Positions 1 through 9,730 of a stretch of 64,000 nt of DNA are shown piece by piece. The stretch's first letter is position 1. Each line of letters opens with the position of its first letter. Under the pieces are notes generated by a model, which had not been told where the DNA came from, ran no database searches, and saw only the letters and a program-made list of their open reading frames with translations. The stretch comes from Flavobacteria bacterium MS024-3C. GTDB lineage: Bacteria; Bacteroidota; Bacteroidia; Flavobacteriales; Flavobacteriaceae. The translations under genes and the position numbers were made by a program. The DNA lies in NCBI GenBank assembly GCA_000173115.1, contig ABVW01000003.1, positions 38,183 through 102,182 on the forward strand. The letters run 5' to 3'.

Positions 1-1200
1 TGTTCCACTATCTATGTCATACATCCTACTGATTAATTCTAGGACAGTAGATTTACCTGAACCAGTTTTTCCTAAGATGGCTAGGGTTTGGCCTTGTTTC
101 ACTTCAAAAGACAAATCTTGGATGGCTTTAATCCCAGTGTCTGGATAGGTAAAGCAAACACGATCAAATACTATATTACCCTTTATATCTAGGGGTCCTT
201 CTGACTCATCTACTATGGCTGGTTCAGTTTTTAGAAATTCATTGATTCTAGTCTGTGAGGCCTCTGCTTGTTGTATAATAGAGGTAAGCCAGCCAACAAT
301 AGCTACGGGCCAAGTAAGCATATTGACATAGATAATAAATTCAAGGATCAATCCAATAGAGCTTATTTCACCACTGATGTACTGTTTACCACCTATATAT
401 ATGACAAATAAATTACTCACCCCAATCATTAAGATCATTAGGGGAAAGAACCAAGCATTAACTCTAGCAAGGTCCAAGCTTTTTTGTCTTCCTGTATTGG
501 CTAAAACAACCAATTCATTGTTTGTGCGCTCCTCTAAGCCGTAGGCTTTAATCACCGATATTCCTGAAAAACGTTCTTGAGTAAATGTAGATAAAGAAGA
601 AAGGAAGGTTTGGACCGCCGTACTTTTTTTGTGAATGATTTTACTGATTTTATAAATGAGCACAGATAAAAAGGGCAGCGGAAGTAGGGTGTAAGCGGCT
701 AAAGTAGGTGCTTTAATAAACATAAGTGGAATAACACAGCCAAACAGCGTCAAGGTTTGAATACCATACATAATTGCAGGGCCTGCATACATTCGGACTT
801 GGCCAACATCTTCACTGATTCTATTCATAAGATCTCCAGTACGGTTGTTCTTGTAAAAGGCTAAATGTAATTTTTGATAGTGGTCAAATATTTCATTTTT
901 GAGATCTCGTTCTATATATCTAGAGATGTTTATTATTGTTTGACGCATTAAAAACGTAAAAAAACCTGAGAGTAGTGCGGCACCAATAATGATGAGAATA
1001 TATTCGAGTAAAATCCCTTTCACTAGACTCACATCTGCATTGGTCTCTGATAGATATTGCTCCACTGCTTGAACAGATTTATTTATGAAAGGAGGCATTA
1101 CAAGAGAAAAAACCCTTGCTACAATAGTGATTAAAATACCTAAAAGGAGTTTTAATCTATATTTTCTAAAGTATTTATTGAGGTGACGCAGTTCCTTCAT
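1..1200 (-). CDS. ABC exporter, fused permease-ATPase (MsbA-like), 3' truncated by window edge
   Basis: The first 400 residues are visible, starting at the ATG at 1200. A long hydrophobic ABC transporter membrane domain (about residues 15-300) is followed by the start of the nucleotide-binding domain, with Walker A GKTGSGKST at about residues 376-384. The Q-loop, signature and Walker B lie beyond the window edge. The architecture is that of half-size homodimeric exporters that move lipids or drugs across the inner membrane. The coupling motif NRISEDVGQVR sits where these exporters have their intracellular loop. It is divergent from nusB, with a TATATTTG box at 1233-1240. The substrate cannot be told from sequence; MsbA-type lipid export is only one possibility. 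Confidence 0.9.
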   Translation of the reverse strand, partial: MKELRHLNKYFRKYRLKLLLGILITIVARVFSLVMPPFINKSVQAVEQYLSETNADVSLVKGILLEYILIIIGAALLSGFFTFLMRQTIINISRYIERDLKNEIFDHYQKLHLAFYKNNRTGDLMNRISEDVGQVRMYAGPAIMYGIQTLTLFGCVIPLMFIKAPTLAAYTLLPLPFLSVLIYKISKIIHKKSTAVQTFLSSLSTFTQERFSGISVIKAYGLEERTNNELVVLANTGRQKSLDLARVNAWFFPLMILMIGVSNLFVIYIGGKQYISGEISSIGLILEFIIYVNMLTWPVAIVGWLTSIIQQAEASQTRINEFLKTEPAIVDESEGPLDIKGNIVFDRVCFTYPDTGIKAIQDLSFEVKQGQTLAILGKTGSGKSTVLELISRMYDIDSGT

Positions 1201-1232
1201 GCCTGAGTATTAGGGCTTCAATTTAAGCCGAA

Positions 1233-1240
1233 CAAATATA
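1233..1240 (-). promoter_or_regulatory. -7 element of ABC exporter promoter
   Basis: On the minus strand this reads TATATTTG, an exact match to the Bacteroidota -7 consensus TAnnTTTG, 32 bases upstream of the ABC exporter ATG. No clear TTG -33 box is visible. Confidence 0.5.
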
Positions 1241-1297
1241 AGGTTTATGAAATTTATAAAGCAGAGAATTAAGCGAATAATATTATCCAATAAGGGT

Positions 1298-1326
1298 TTG
1301 CTATCTATAAATAAGTAGTATTTTTG
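1298..1326 (+). promoter_or_regulatory. Promoter of nusB (TTG-18-TAttTTTG)
   Basis: A TTG at 1298-1300 and TATTTTTG at 1319-1326 are separated by 18 bases, matching the Bacteroidota -33/-7 arrangement. The predicted transcript start lies about 30 bases before the nusB start codon. Confidence 0.6.
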
Positions 1327-1361
1327 CCTCCGAGTTTTATCCATTAAAAAAGTTCTTTATC

Positions 1362-2309
1362 ATGCTTACAAGGAGGCACATTCGAGTAAAAGTAATGCAA
1401 GGTTTGTACGCTATGACACAAACCACAGAAGACACCTTAGATAAGGAAAAGAAATTCCTAAGCCTTAGTATGGAAAAGATGGGAAGCCTCTATTTACTTC
1501 ATTTGAGTCTATTTATTGAGCTTCAAGCTAGGGCTGCAGATCATTTGATTTTATCTTCTAAAAAATACATTTCTTCCTCAGCAGATTTAGACCCTTCTAA
1601 AGCAAAGTTCTCAAATAACTTGGTGTTGGCTCAGATCAAAAACAATGAAGCGATCAATAGCGCTATTGCTGCTAGAAAACTCAATACTTGGTATTTACAC
1701 GAAGAATATGTCAAAATTATCTTCAAGGAAATTGTGGAGAGCGCTGCTTACAGCGAGTACCTAAAAAATTCAGAAAATACTTATGAAGAAGATCTGGCCT
1801 TTGTGATTAAGATCTTTAAAGAAATTATAGCGCCCAATGACAAAGTGTATGATTTTTTAGAAGACCATACCATCACTTGGGCAGACGACATGCCCATTGT
1901 GAATACTTTTTTGCTAAAGCAGTTAAAAAAATTAACGCCAAAAGTAATTGGATCAGATTTTATTAAGGACCTAGCTATTTTAGAAGACGACGCTGAATTT
2001 GCTCAAAATCTATTGGTTAAAACAGCACTTAAAGAAAGTATTTTAGCCAAAGAGACAGCAGACAAAACCCCTAAATGGGATAAGGATAGAATTGCAGACA
2101 TAGATGGTATTTTATTAAAAATGTCTATTTGCGAATTACTTTTCTTTCCTTCTATTCCAGTAAGGGTTACCATTAATGAGTACCTAGAGATTGCCAAAGA
2201 ATACTCTACACCCAAGAGCAGTATTTTTATTAATGGGATATTAGATTCCTTATCAAAAGAGTACAAAGACCAAGGAAGGCTTGAGAAAGTTGGACGTGGT
2301 TTGTTGTAA
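1362..2309 (+). CDS. nusB: Transcription antitermination factor NusB, long Bacteroidota form
   Basis: The 315-residue product opens with MLTRRHIRVKVMQGLYA, the RNA-binding start of NusB. It ends with the conserved helical core (about residues 236-302), including the DGILLKMSICELLFFPSIP and INEYLEIAKEYSTPKSSIFI segments. NusB with NusE/S10 binds boxA RNA and supports rRNA antitermination. The protein is about twice the E. coli length because of a helical N-terminal and central region, which is the usual flavobacterial form. It begins a plus-strand run with the DUF1573 lipoprotein and yajC, an order common in this family. Confidence 0.95.
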   Translation: MLTRRHIRVKVMQGLYAMTQTTEDTLDKEKKFLSLSMEKMGSLYLLHLSLFIELQARAADHLILSSKKYISSSADLDPSKAKFSNNLVLAQIKNNEAINSAIAARKLNTWYLHEEYVKIIFKEIVESAAYSEYLKNSENTYEEDLAFVIKIFKEIIAPNDKVYDFLEDHTITWADDMPIVNTFLLKQLKKLTPKVIGSDFIKDLAILEDDAEFAQNLLVKTALKESILAKETADKTPKWDKDRIADIDGILLKMSICELLFFPSIPVRVTINEYLEIAKEYSTPKSSIFINGILDSLSKEYKDQGRLEKVGRGLL

Positions 2310-2353
2310 ATAATTTTTATATTCGTATTTCATAATTTTAAAACATCCAGATC

Positions 2354-2824
2354 ATGAAAAAAATTAGCTTAATCGCACTTGTATCTATTTCACTAATCAC
2401 TTTCTCATGTAAAGAGAAAGCGACTGAGAAAATTGAAAATGCCAATGTAGAGGCTGCAGCAGTAAGAGACGCTTCTGCCAATAAAATGGCGGTAATGTCT
2501 TTTGACAAAACCTTCCATGACTTTGGACAAATCACACAGGGAACCCCCCAACAAACGGTATTTACTTTTACCAATACTGGAGACGCTCCATTAATTATTA
2601 CAGACGCTACTTCTAGCTGTGGATGTACTATTCCAGATTACCCAAAAAACACCCCAATTTCACCCGGACAGCAAGGGCAAATGGTAGTGAATTTTAATGG
2701 TTCAGGACAAAACCAAGTCACTAAAACAATTAATGTACAGGCCAACACAGCCAACGGTAGTGAGTTATTAAAAATTCAAGCCTTTGTTTTAGCGCCAAAC
2801 GCTGCATCTGTTCCGTCTTATTAA
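2354..2824 (+). CDS. DUF1573 domain lipoprotein
   Basis: 156 residues. The N-terminal signal segment ends in a lipobox-like ITFSC, so this is probably a membrane-anchored lipoprotein. A short Ala/Glu-rich spacer follows, then a DUF1573 domain from about residue 50 with the signature FDKTFHDFGQITQG and FTFTNTGDAPLIIT, plus SSCGCTIPDYP. DUF1573 is an Ig-like beta-sandwich of unknown biochemical role, abundant in Bacteroidota. It lies between nusB and yajC and is probably co-transcribed with them. Confidence 0.9.
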   Translation: MKKISLIALVSISLITFSCKEKATEKIENANVEAAAVRDASANKMAVMSFDKTFHDFGQITQGTPQQTVFTFTNTGDAPLIITDATSSCGCTIPDYPKNTPISPGQQGQMVVNFNGSGQNQVTKTINVQANTANGSELLKIQAFVLAPNAASVPSY

Positions 2825-2849
2825 TCAATACTAATATTTTTACTATTCT

Positions 2850-3134
2850 ATGGAAGCATTAAATCAATTTTTACCTTTAGCCTTAATTGTCGTAGTGGGT
2901 TATTTTTTTATGATCCGACCACAAATGAAGCGTCAAAAGGATGAAAAGAAATTTTCAGCTGCTTTAGCTAAAGGAGACAGAGTAATTACCAAAAGTGGTA
3001 TGCACGGAAAAGTGGTAGAGTTAAATGAAAAAGATGCCAGCTGTGTGATTGAAACTATGGCAGGTAAGATTAAATTTGATCTTTCTGCTATTTCAATGGA
3101 GCTCTCAAAAAGACTTCAAGAACCAGCAAAATAA
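2850..3134 (+). CDS. yajC: Preprotein translocase subunit YajC
   Basis: 94 residues: one N-terminal transmembrane helix (about 5-22), the FMIRPQMKRQKDEKKF motif that follows the helix in all YajC proteins, then a small soluble domain with GDRVITKSGMHGKVVELNE. YajC joins SecDF in the accessory Sec translocon complex. It starts 25 bases after the DUF1573 gene and ends 3 bases before pyrD, so it is likely in the same transcript. Confidence 0.95.
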   Translation: MEALNQFLPLALIVVVGYFFMIRPQMKRQKDEKKFSAALAKGDRVITKSGMHGKVVELNEKDASCVIETMAGKIKFDLSAISMELSKRLQEPAK

Positions 3135-3137
3135 AAT

Positions 3138-4175
3138 ATGTACAAGATTTTCATTAGACCGCTTCTGTTTCTTTTCGATCCAGAAGCGGTCCATTATTTT
3201 AGTTTCTCTGTAATTAAATACTTATCTAAATTAGGTTTTGGTTCAATCACTAGACGTATATACACGCTAGAAGATCCAGCCCTAGAAAGAGAAGTTTTTG
3301 GTTTGAAATTTAAAAATCCGGTGGGTTTAGCAGCTGGTTTTGACAAAAATGCCTTACTCTACAATGAGCTCTCAGACTTTGGGTTTGGGTTTATTGAAAT
3401 AGGGACACTGACACCAAAGCCACAAGATGGAAATCCTAAAAAAAGACTCTTTAGACTAAAAAAAGACCAGGCCATTATTAATAGAATGGGTTTTAATAAC
3501 GCTGGTGTAGCCATTGCTGTAAAAGCGCTAAAGAAGCAGCACAAGGTTTTAATAGGGGGTAATATTGGTAAAAATAAAGTCACCCCAAACGATCAAGCCA
3601 CTGAAGATTACATTATTTGCACACAGGCCCTTTGGCCTCATGTAGATTATTTTGTGGTAAACGTAAGTTCCCCAAACACACCAGGACTTAGAGAATTACA
3701 AGAAAAAGAACCTTTAACAGCCCTTTTAAAAGCACTTAAAGTAGAGAACGCACTTCTCGCCAATAAGTACGCTCAAAAACCAAAACCATTTTTGTTAAAG
3801 ATTGCTCCAGACCTTACAGAGGACCAATTGTTAGATATTATAGCTATCATTCATGAGACTCAAATAGATGGGGTAATAGCCACCAACACCACAATTGGCA
3901 GGGAAGGTTTGGTTTCTGAGAAATCACTACTAAAGGAAGCGGGAGGATTAAGCGGTGCTCCTCTTAGAAAGCGCAGTACTGAAGTAATCCGTTTCCTTTC
4001 TCAAAAGAGTGGCAATGCATTTCCAATTATTGGGGTAGGAGGTATCCATTCTCCAGAAGACGCATTAGAAAAACTAGAAGCAGGCGCAACACTAGTTCAG
4101 CTTTGGACTGGTTTTGTGTATGAAGGACCTGCCCTTGTGAAGCAAATAAATAAAGCTATATTAGCCAAGCGCTAA
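3138..4175 (+). CDS. pyrD: Dihydroorotate dehydrogenase (quinone), class 2
   Basis: The 345-residue protein oxidises dihydroorotate to orotate in pyrimidine synthesis, passing electrons through FMN to the quinone pool. It has the N-terminal membrane-associating helical extension of class 2 enzymes (about residues 1-45), then [12 protein letters not shown] (60-71). The NVSSPNTPG motif carries the catalytic serine, about residue 178, where class 1 enzymes have cysteine. Further FMN-barrel motifs are DGVIATNTT and [21 protein letters not shown]. It starts 3 bases after yajC and is followed at 9 bases by a LysE-type exporter. Confidence 0.96.
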   Translation: MYKIFIRPLLFLFDPEAVHYFSFSVIKYLSKLGFGSITRRIYTLEDPALEREVFGLKFKNPVGLAAGFDKNALLYNELSDFGFGFIEIGTLTPKPQDGNPKKRLFRLKKDQAIINRMGFNNAGVAIAVKALKKQHKVLIGGNIGKNKVTPNDQATEDYIICTQALWPHVDYFVVNVSSPNTPGLRELQEKEPLTALLKALKVENALLANKYAQKPKPFLLKIAPDLTEDQLLDIIAIIHETQIDGVIATNTTIGREGLVSEKSLLKEAGGLSGAPLRKRSTEVIRFLSQKSGNAFPIIGVGGIHSPEDALEKLEAGATLVQLWTGFVYEGPALVKQINKAILAKR

Positions 4176-4184
4176 GCATTTATT

Positions 4185-4811
4185 TTGATCGAATTTCAAG
4201 TACTTATTTCTTTTTCAGTTGCGGTATTTTTCTTGGCAATATCACCAGGACCAGATAATATTTTTGTCGCATTTCAGAGCCTAAGATTTGGTTTTAAGAG
4301 CGGCTTATTTGTTATTATGGGTCTGATGAGCGGTTGCCTTGTTCACACTATTTTAGGGGCATTTGGTGCCGCTGTTTTTTTAGCCCGTTTTCCTTTCTTG
4401 CTCATTGTGATTAAAATATTAGGGGCAGTATATTTACTGTACTTAGCGTATAGTCTTTACAAGCAAGGCGCGCCAAAAACACTTTCAGCCATTGAAGTGG
4501 TTTATAAAAAATCTACTGATTTATACAAGCAAGGTTTTGTGATGAGTGTATTAAATCCAAAAGTGGGTTTATTTTTCATTGCTTTTTTTCCAGGTTTTCT
4601 ATTTATACCATCGGCTCCTTTTTGGATTCAATTTTTGGCATTAGGTGGGGTGTTTATAATGATCTCAACTTTTGTGTTTTCATCTATAGCACTGGGTTCA
4701 TCTATTTTATTAAATACCGCTACTAAATCACAAGCTACTTTTTTTAAAGTGCTTCATTGGTTACAAATAATCTTATTCTTAGGGATCGCAATTTTTCTTT
4801 TTCTACCTTAA
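4185..4811 (+). CDS. LysE/RhtB-family amino-acid exporter
   Basis: 208 residues with about six hydrophobic segments. It carries the family signature SPGPDNIFVAFQSLRFGFKSG at residues 20-40 and the mid-protein FVMSVLNPKVGLFFIAFFPGF. LysE/RhtB proteins export amino acids or related small molecules; the substrate cannot be predicted. The start is a TTG at 4185, because no ATG is available in frame before the conserved N-terminal helix. It follows pyrD by 9 bases and may be co-transcribed with it. Confidence 0.9.
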   Translation: MIEFQVLISFSVAVFFLAISPGPDNIFVAFQSLRFGFKSGLFVIMGLMSGCLVHTILGAFGAAVFLARFPFLLIVIKILGAVYLLYLAYSLYKQGAPKTLSAIEVVYKKSTDLYKQGFVMSVLNPKVGLFFIAFFPGFLFIPSAPFWIQFLALGGVFIMISTFVFSSIALGSSILLNTATKSQATFFKVLHWLQIILFLGIAIFLFLP

Positions 4812-4843
4812 TTTAATTGTAACTTTAGCCTATAAATAGTCGC

Positions 4844-5710
4844 ATGATAAAAGGAGTTAAAATTATTGAATGCCCTAGAGATGCCATGCAAGGGATCAAG
4901 ACTTTTATTCCGACCAATCAGAAAATTATTTATTTACAGTCTCTATTAAATTGTGGTTTTGACACTCTAGATTTTGGCAGTTTTGTGTCTCCTAAAGCCA
5001 TTCCTCAAATGTCAGATACTTCCGCAGTTTTATCTGGCTTAGACTTAAACAACACCGCTACTAAGTTACTGTCCATTGTGGCTAATTTACGTGGGGCAGA
5101 AGCGGCTTGTTCTCATGATGAAATCTCATATTTGGGTTTTCCATTTTCAATTTCTGAGAATTTTCAAATGAGAAATACACATACAACAATCACCGAGGCT
5201 ATTACGGTTTTGCAATCTATTTTAGATTTAGCCCGTAAAAAAGACAAAAAAGTCGTGGTCTATCTTTCTATGGGTTTTGGAAATCCCTACGGAGACCCTT
5301 GGAGTACAGAAATAGTGGCCAATTGGGTGTCTAAACTTTCGGCTATGGGGGTGGAAATTCTCTCCCTCTCAGATACAGTTGGTAGTGCCCAACCACAAGA
5401 TATTTCTGCGCTTTACCGTCATTTAATCCCCGCCTATCCATCTATTGAATTTGGGGCTCATTTTCATACCAAAGCTGCGGAATGGTATGAAAAAGTTCAT
5501 GCAGCCTTTGGGTCGGGTTGTCTTCGTTTTGACGGAGCTATTCAAGGTTTTGGTGGCTGCCCAATGGCAGCCGATGCCTTAACTGGAAACATGCCAACAG
5601 AAAAGCTACTTTCTTACTTTACCAGTAAAAAAGTAGCCCATGGTGTAAAATGGATGGCCTTTGAAGCGGCGCACAATAAAGCCACCGCTTTATTCAATGT
5701 ATACCATTGA
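4844..5710 (+). CDS. Hydroxymethylglutaryl-CoA lyase
   Basis: The 288-residue TIM-barrel HMG-CoA lyase (HMGL-like family) cleaves HMG-CoA to acetoacetate and acetyl-CoA in leucine catabolism. Visible motifs are ECPRDAMQG at 9-17 with the catalytic arginine (canonical ExxPRDGLQ), the metal-binding AHFHT at 205-209, and the GFGGCPMA loop at 235-242 with the catalytic cysteine (about 239). The departure from PRDGLQ to PRDAMQ is a small lineage difference. The related homocitrate/isopropylmalate synthases are longer and lack the GGCP loop in this context. Confidence 0.92.
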   Translation: MIKGVKIIECPRDAMQGIKTFIPTNQKIIYLQSLLNCGFDTLDFGSFVSPKAIPQMSDTSAVLSGLDLNNTATKLLSIVANLRGAEAACSHDEISYLGFPFSISENFQMRNTHTTITEAITVLQSILDLARKKDKKVVVYLSMGFGNPYGDPWSTEIVANWVSKLSAMGVEILSLSDTVGSAQPQDISALYRHLIPAYPSIEFGAHFHTKAAEWYEKVHAAFGSGCLRFDGAIQGFGGCPMAADALTGNMPTEKLLSYFTSKKVAHGVKWMAFEAAHNKATALFNVYH

Positions 5711-5757
5711 ATTTAACACCATCTGTTTCCTGTTAACAAGTTTTGCTTCTGTTATTT

Positions 5758-7977
5758 TTACAAGCCGTATCTCAATCCTATATTAATTCCGAAAGGGTGC
5801 CCAGGTCTTAATCCGTGTGGTAATCTAGAAACCGCATAAGTACTATTTAAGGCATTGACCAAGTTGGTTTGAATCCTCAAACGATGGTTCACTTGAAAAT
5901 TTACACTAGCATCTAATATTGTATTGGCTTTAACACTATTTAAAGGATCTAAATCACCTTGACCAGCAATGGTTCTTACAGCACCCATATGCCTAAGTTG
6001 GGTGTTGAATTGCCATTTTTTTATTTCGTACCCAAGGCTTAAATGCCATTGATTTCTTGCAATGTATGGCATTTCATCTCCAATATTTACGTCACCCCAT
6101 AAACCACTACTCGCGTTAAAGCTATTTTGAAATTCAGTGTCTGTGAAAGTATATCCAAATGTTAGCGGAAGGCTAGATTGGTTGTTGAAGCGAACTAAAT
6201 CTAAATTAATAAGAAATTCAATTCCTTGAACCAATACTTCTCCAGCATTAAACAGGTCGAGATTTCCTGTACCTCCACTTGCTGCAAAATCACTCCCTAG
6301 TAGGTTGCTGTAATCATTTCTGTATCCTATGAGTTCTGCATTAATACCAGCATAGCTAAATCTAGCCCCCAGTTCCGTATTAATACTTTCTTCTGCTTTC
6401 TGACCTTCAATAGATCCAGGAGGGGCAAATCCCTTGTGTACTCCACCAAAAATTGAAACCTGATCTAGTTTGTAGTTAAAACCAACACCGGGAATCCAGA
6501 CCCCCAAACTATTGGATCTTTCTGAAAGATCTGATCCGTTTCTTTGCGTATCATTTTTTCCATAGTCTGTCCTAGAAAGCGTCATGTTCTCATACCTCAC
6601 TCCGGGGGTAAGGGTCAGGTTTTTATAGGTGTATTTGTAAAATGCATAGGCAGCAAAAGCATTGGCGTCACTCACTCTATTTGCGTCTGTACCTCGTGTG
6701 CCGGTCTTGGCTAAAACCATTGTGCCTTTTTCCATACTATAGTCATTGAGCCATTGAAACCTGTCTTCTTGATCTTCATGGAGTCTTACGCCAATTTCGA
6801 GATCGTGGTAGGCTTGTTCTCCATCCCAATGAACGTCTAATTTAGTTTGAACACCCCTCGACAAATAGGACCTATTATTTGCTTTTATAAATAAATCAGC
6901 TTCTTTAGAGTCTTGAGCGCCAATAATTCGCTCATATGCTTCAGGATATTCAGAAGGATTGGTTAAAATATCCGTAAGGGACATTTTATTATTATCAATC
7001 TCAAGGTAGTCTAATTTATACCAGTTTCTGGCAAACTCATTTTGGTATGCAGTGGTAGTCAGCGATAAATAATCAGAAAATTTGAGGGTGTGGGTAAGCA
7101 TATATTGCCTGTGTAGGGTATTCATTTGGTCTTTTTCAGAGGCAGTATAACGCTGAAAAGCGTCTTTTGAAAAATCTTCCTCAGTTAATCCTAAGTAAGT
7201 TTCATTGGAAGTTTCATCCGAGTATTGGTATTTGAATTCTAAGGATTGATTTACGTTAAATAAAACGTCACTGTATTTAATTTTACCTACAAAATCTTGT
7301 TTGTCAAAACCAGTATTTCCGCCATTAGGCAGTGTTTTAAATCCATCAGAGTCATATCTGGTGTAGTCTGCCAAGTACCCCCATTTTCCTTTAGTGGCGC
7401 CATGACTTAAATTAAATAGGGAAGAATTAAAAGCACCGTATTGCGCTAAAAGTTGGGTGCTATTGTCTTGAGGAATGACTTTAGATACTAAGTTTATAGC
7501 ACCTCCAGTAGTATAAGGACCGTATTGTATTTGGCTGCTGCCTTTGAGAATTTCCACTGCTTGCATTCGGGCAATGGTTGGGAAATAATAGGCTGCAGAA
7601 GCACTATAAGGTGCGGGAGCAATTAATACCCCGTCTTCCATTAGCGTAATTTTTGCGGAACGTTCAGGAGAAGTACCCCTCAAACTAATATTAGGTCTTA
7701 ATCCCATACCATCTTCTTCATAAATAGAAACACCAGGTACAGATCTCAGGGTCCTATTGATGTCTGTTATATTAAATTTTTGCAATTCTTCTTGGTCCAT
7801 ATAATATGCGGCACCAGTTCTATTTTTAGCCCTAAACTTACTTCCAAATAATTGGTGCGCAGACACCACAACTTCTGAGAGTACCTGAGTACTGTCCTTT
7901 TTCGCGGTTTCATTTTCCTGTCCTAGAGAGATGTTAGATACTAGTAAAGTGAGTGAAAATGCAAATAACTTATTCAT
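5758..7977 (-). CDS. TonB-dependent outer-membrane receptor, FecA-like
   Basis: 739 residues. A signal peptide (MNKLFAFSLTLLVSNISLGQ) leads to a plug domain (about 30-165) with SEVVVSAH, the LRSVPGVSIYEEDG and NISLRGTSPERSAKITLMEDG motifs, and VEILKGSSQIQYGPYTTGGA. A 22-strand type barrel ends in the usual aromatic C-terminus (GLRYGL). The plug most resembles ferric-dicitrate type receptors (FecA), so an iron-chelate substrate is the best guess. There is no N-terminal carboxypeptidase-regulatory domain or SusD partner, so it is not a SusC-type glycan importer. A good promoter lies at 8012-8041. Confidence 0.9.
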   Translation of the reverse strand: MNKLFAFSLTLLVSNISLGQENETAKKDSTQVLSEVVVSAHQLFGSKFRAKNRTGAAYYMDQEELQKFNITDINRTLRSVPGVSIYEEDGMGLRPNISLRGTSPERSAKITLMEDGVLIAPAPYSASAAYYFPTIARMQAVEILKGSSQIQYGPYTTGGAINLVSKVIPQDNSTQLLAQYGAFNSSLFNLSHGATKGKWGYLADYTRYDSDGFKTLPNGGNTGFDKQDFVGKIKYSDVLFNVNQSLEFKYQYSDETSNETYLGLTEEDFSKDAFQRYTASEKDQMNTLHRQYMLTHTLKFSDYLSLTTTAYQNEFARNWYKLDYLEIDNNKMSLTDILTNPSEYPEAYERIIGAQDSKEADLFIKANNRSYLSRGVQTKLDVHWDGEQAYHDLEIGVRLHEDQEDRFQWLNDYSMEKGTMVLAKTGTRGTDANRVSDANAFAAYAFYKYTYKNLTLTPGVRYENMTLSRTDYGKNDTQRNGSDLSERSNSLGVWIPGVGFNYKLDQVSIFGGVHKGFAPPGSIEGQKAEESINTELGARFSYAGINAELIGYRNDYSNLLGSDFAASGGTGNLDLFNAGEVLVQGIEFLINLDLVRFNNQSSLPLTFGYTFTDTEFQNSFNASSGLWGDVNIGDEMPYIARNQWHLSLGYEIKKWQFNTQLRHMGAVRTIAGQGDLDPLNSVKANTILDASVNFQVNHRLRIQTNLVNALNSTYAVSRLPHGLRPGHPFGINIGLRYGL

Positions 7978-8011
7978 TTGTTCTTATTTAGACTTATTAA
8001 AAATAACATTG

Positions 8012-8041
8012 CAAATATAATACTGAAATTTAAATTCACAA
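8012..8041 (-). promoter_or_regulatory. Promoter of the TonB-dependent receptor
   Basis: On the minus strand TTG (8039-8041) is followed after 19 bases by TATATTTG (8012-8019), a full Bacteroidota -33/-7 promoter, 34 bases upstream of the receptor ATG. No obvious Fur-like palindrome was recognised nearby. Confidence 0.65.
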
Positions 8042-8179
8042 AGCTTATTTAGAATAAATAAAAATAAAATAATGTTAAAACTCTACCGATTCAAGCTATT
8101 TATGGCCTCCTTTTTTATAAAGGATTTACGGACAGCTTTTTAAATCCAAACAAAGCATCGTTTTTTCGAATAAATACGG

Positions 8180-8187
8180 TATATTTG
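8180..8187 (+). promoter_or_regulatory. -7 element of guaB promoter
   Basis: TATATTTG matches the TAnnTTTG consensus and lies 23 bases before the guaB ATG. A TTG at the expected -33 distance is not apparent. Confidence 0.5.
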
Positions 8188-8210
8188 CACGCAATTAAAC
8201 TTTAATTGCT

Positions 8211-9683
8211 ATGCAAGCACATCTTGACAAAATTGTAGGAGAAGGTCTCACTTATGACGACGTACTCTTAATCCCAGCCTTTTCAGAAGTACTTCCAAGA
8301 GAAGTTAATATTCAAGCGAAGTTTACAAGAAACATTACGATCAATGTTCCTATTGTATCTGCTGCTATGGATACTGTAACCGAATCTCGTATGGCTATTG
8401 CCATGGCTCGTGAAGGAGGAATAGGGGTGCTGCATAAAAACATGTCTATTGAAGCGCAGGCTTTGAAGGTTAGAAAAGTAAAGCGTGCAGAGAGTGGAAT
8501 GATTATAGATCCTGTGACTTTACCATTAACCGCTACGGTAAAAGATGCTAAAGACAATATGAGAGAGTTTAGTATTGGAGGGATTCCAATTGTAGACAAG
8601 GACCATAAACTTTTAGGCATTGTGACCAATAGAGACTTACGTTTTGAGAAAAATAATGCCAGGCCTATTTCAGAGGTCATGACCTCTGGTGAATTAGTGA
8701 CTGTAGCAGAAGGTACCTCTCTGGCTCAGGCAGAAGATATTTTACAGCAAAATAAAATAGAAAAATTGCCTGTCATTAATAAAGACAATAAGTTAGTAGG
8801 GCTAATCACATTCCGTGATATAACCAAGCTTACTCAAAAACCTATTGCCAATAAGGATTCGTATGGTAGACTCAGGGTTGCAGCGGCACTTGGTGTAACT
8901 GCAGACGCGGTAGATCGTGCAGCAGCACTGGTCAAGGCAGGAGTAGACGCAGTTGTTATAGACACAGCTCATGGACACACCCAAGGCGTGGTAAATGTAC
9001 TTAAGGCGGTAAAAGCCTCATTCCCAAATTTGGAGGTTATTGTAGGTAATATAGCTACTGGAGAAGCGGCTAAATTTTTAGTAGCAGCTGGTGCAGACGC
9101 AGTTAAAGTGGGTATAGGACCTGGATCAATATGTACTACAAGGGTAGTGGCAGGGGTTGGTTTTCCGCAATTCTCAGCAGTTTTAGAAGTAGCTGCTGCT
9201 ATAAAAGGCAGTGGCGTTCCAGTGATAGCAGATGGTGGAATTAGATATACAGGAGACATTCCTAAGGCAATAGCAGCTGGCGCAGATACTGTGATGTTAG
9301 GCTCTTTGCTTGCTGGGACTAAGGAATCTCCAGGAGAAACAATCATTTATGAGGGTAGAAAATTCAAGTCTTACCGTGGAATGGGCTCTGTAGAAGCCAT
9401 GAAACAAGGGAGTAAAGACAGGTATTTTCAAGATGTAGAAGACGACATTAAGAAACTGGTTCCTGAGGGGATTGTAGGAAGAGTACCTTATAAAGGAGAA
9501 CTTTTTGAGAGCATCCACCAATTTGTTGGTGGGCTTAGAGCAGGAATGGGTTATTGCGGTGCAAAGGATATTGAAAGCCTTAAAGCGCACGCTAAGTTTG
9601 TTAAAATTACTGCTAGTGGTATAAATGAAAGCCATCCTCACGATGTGACCATTACTAAAGAATCCCCAAATTACAGCAGGTAG
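8211..9683 (+). CDS. guaB: Inosine-5'-monophosphate dehydrogenase
   Basis: The 490-residue IMPDH oxidises IMP to XMP, the committed step of guanine nucleotide synthesis. The (beta/alpha)8 core starts with [26 protein letters not shown] pair is inserted at about 95-205 ([10 protein letters not shown] and [11 protein letters not shown] ends). The catalytic loop [19 protein letters not shown] has the active cysteine near residue 307. The mobile flap is present ([10 protein letters not shown], then RYFQ and [13 protein letters not shown]). Monocistronic, with its own promoter and a strong terminator at 9701-9730. Confidence 0.98.
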   Translation: MQAHLDKIVGEGLTYDDVLLIPAFSEVLPREVNIQAKFTRNITINVPIVSAAMDTVTESRMAIAMAREGGIGVLHKNMSIEAQALKVRKVKRAESGMIIDPVTLPLTATVKDAKDNMREFSIGGIPIVDKDHKLLGIVTNRDLRFEKNNARPISEVMTSGELVTVAEGTSLAQAEDILQQNKIEKLPVINKDNKLVGLITFRDITKLTQKPIANKDSYGRLRVAAALGVTADAVDRAAALVKAGVDAVVIDTAHGHTQGVVNVLKAVKASFPNLEVIVGNIATGEAAKFLVAAGADAVKVGIGPGSICTTRVVAGVGFPQFSAVLEVAAAIKGSGVPVIADGGIRYTGDIPKAIAAGADTVMLGSLLAGTKESPGETIIYEGRKFKSYRGMGSVEAMKQGSKDRYFQDVEDDIKKLVPEGIVGRVPYKGELFESIHQFVGGLRAGMGYCGAKDIESLKAHAKFVKITASGINESHPHDVTITKESPNYSR

Positions 9684-9700
9684 GTTTCAATATATTTAAT

Positions 9701-9730
9701 AAAAAAAGCGCCACTAAGGCGCTTTTTTTT
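9701..9730. terminator. Bidirectional intrinsic terminator between guaB and the thioredoxin gene
   Basis: AAAGCGCC, a 5-base loop (ACTAA), and GGCGCTTT form a GC-rich stem flanked by an A-run on the left and a T-run on the right, so it can act on both strands. It serves the convergent guaB and thioredoxin genes. Confidence 0.9.
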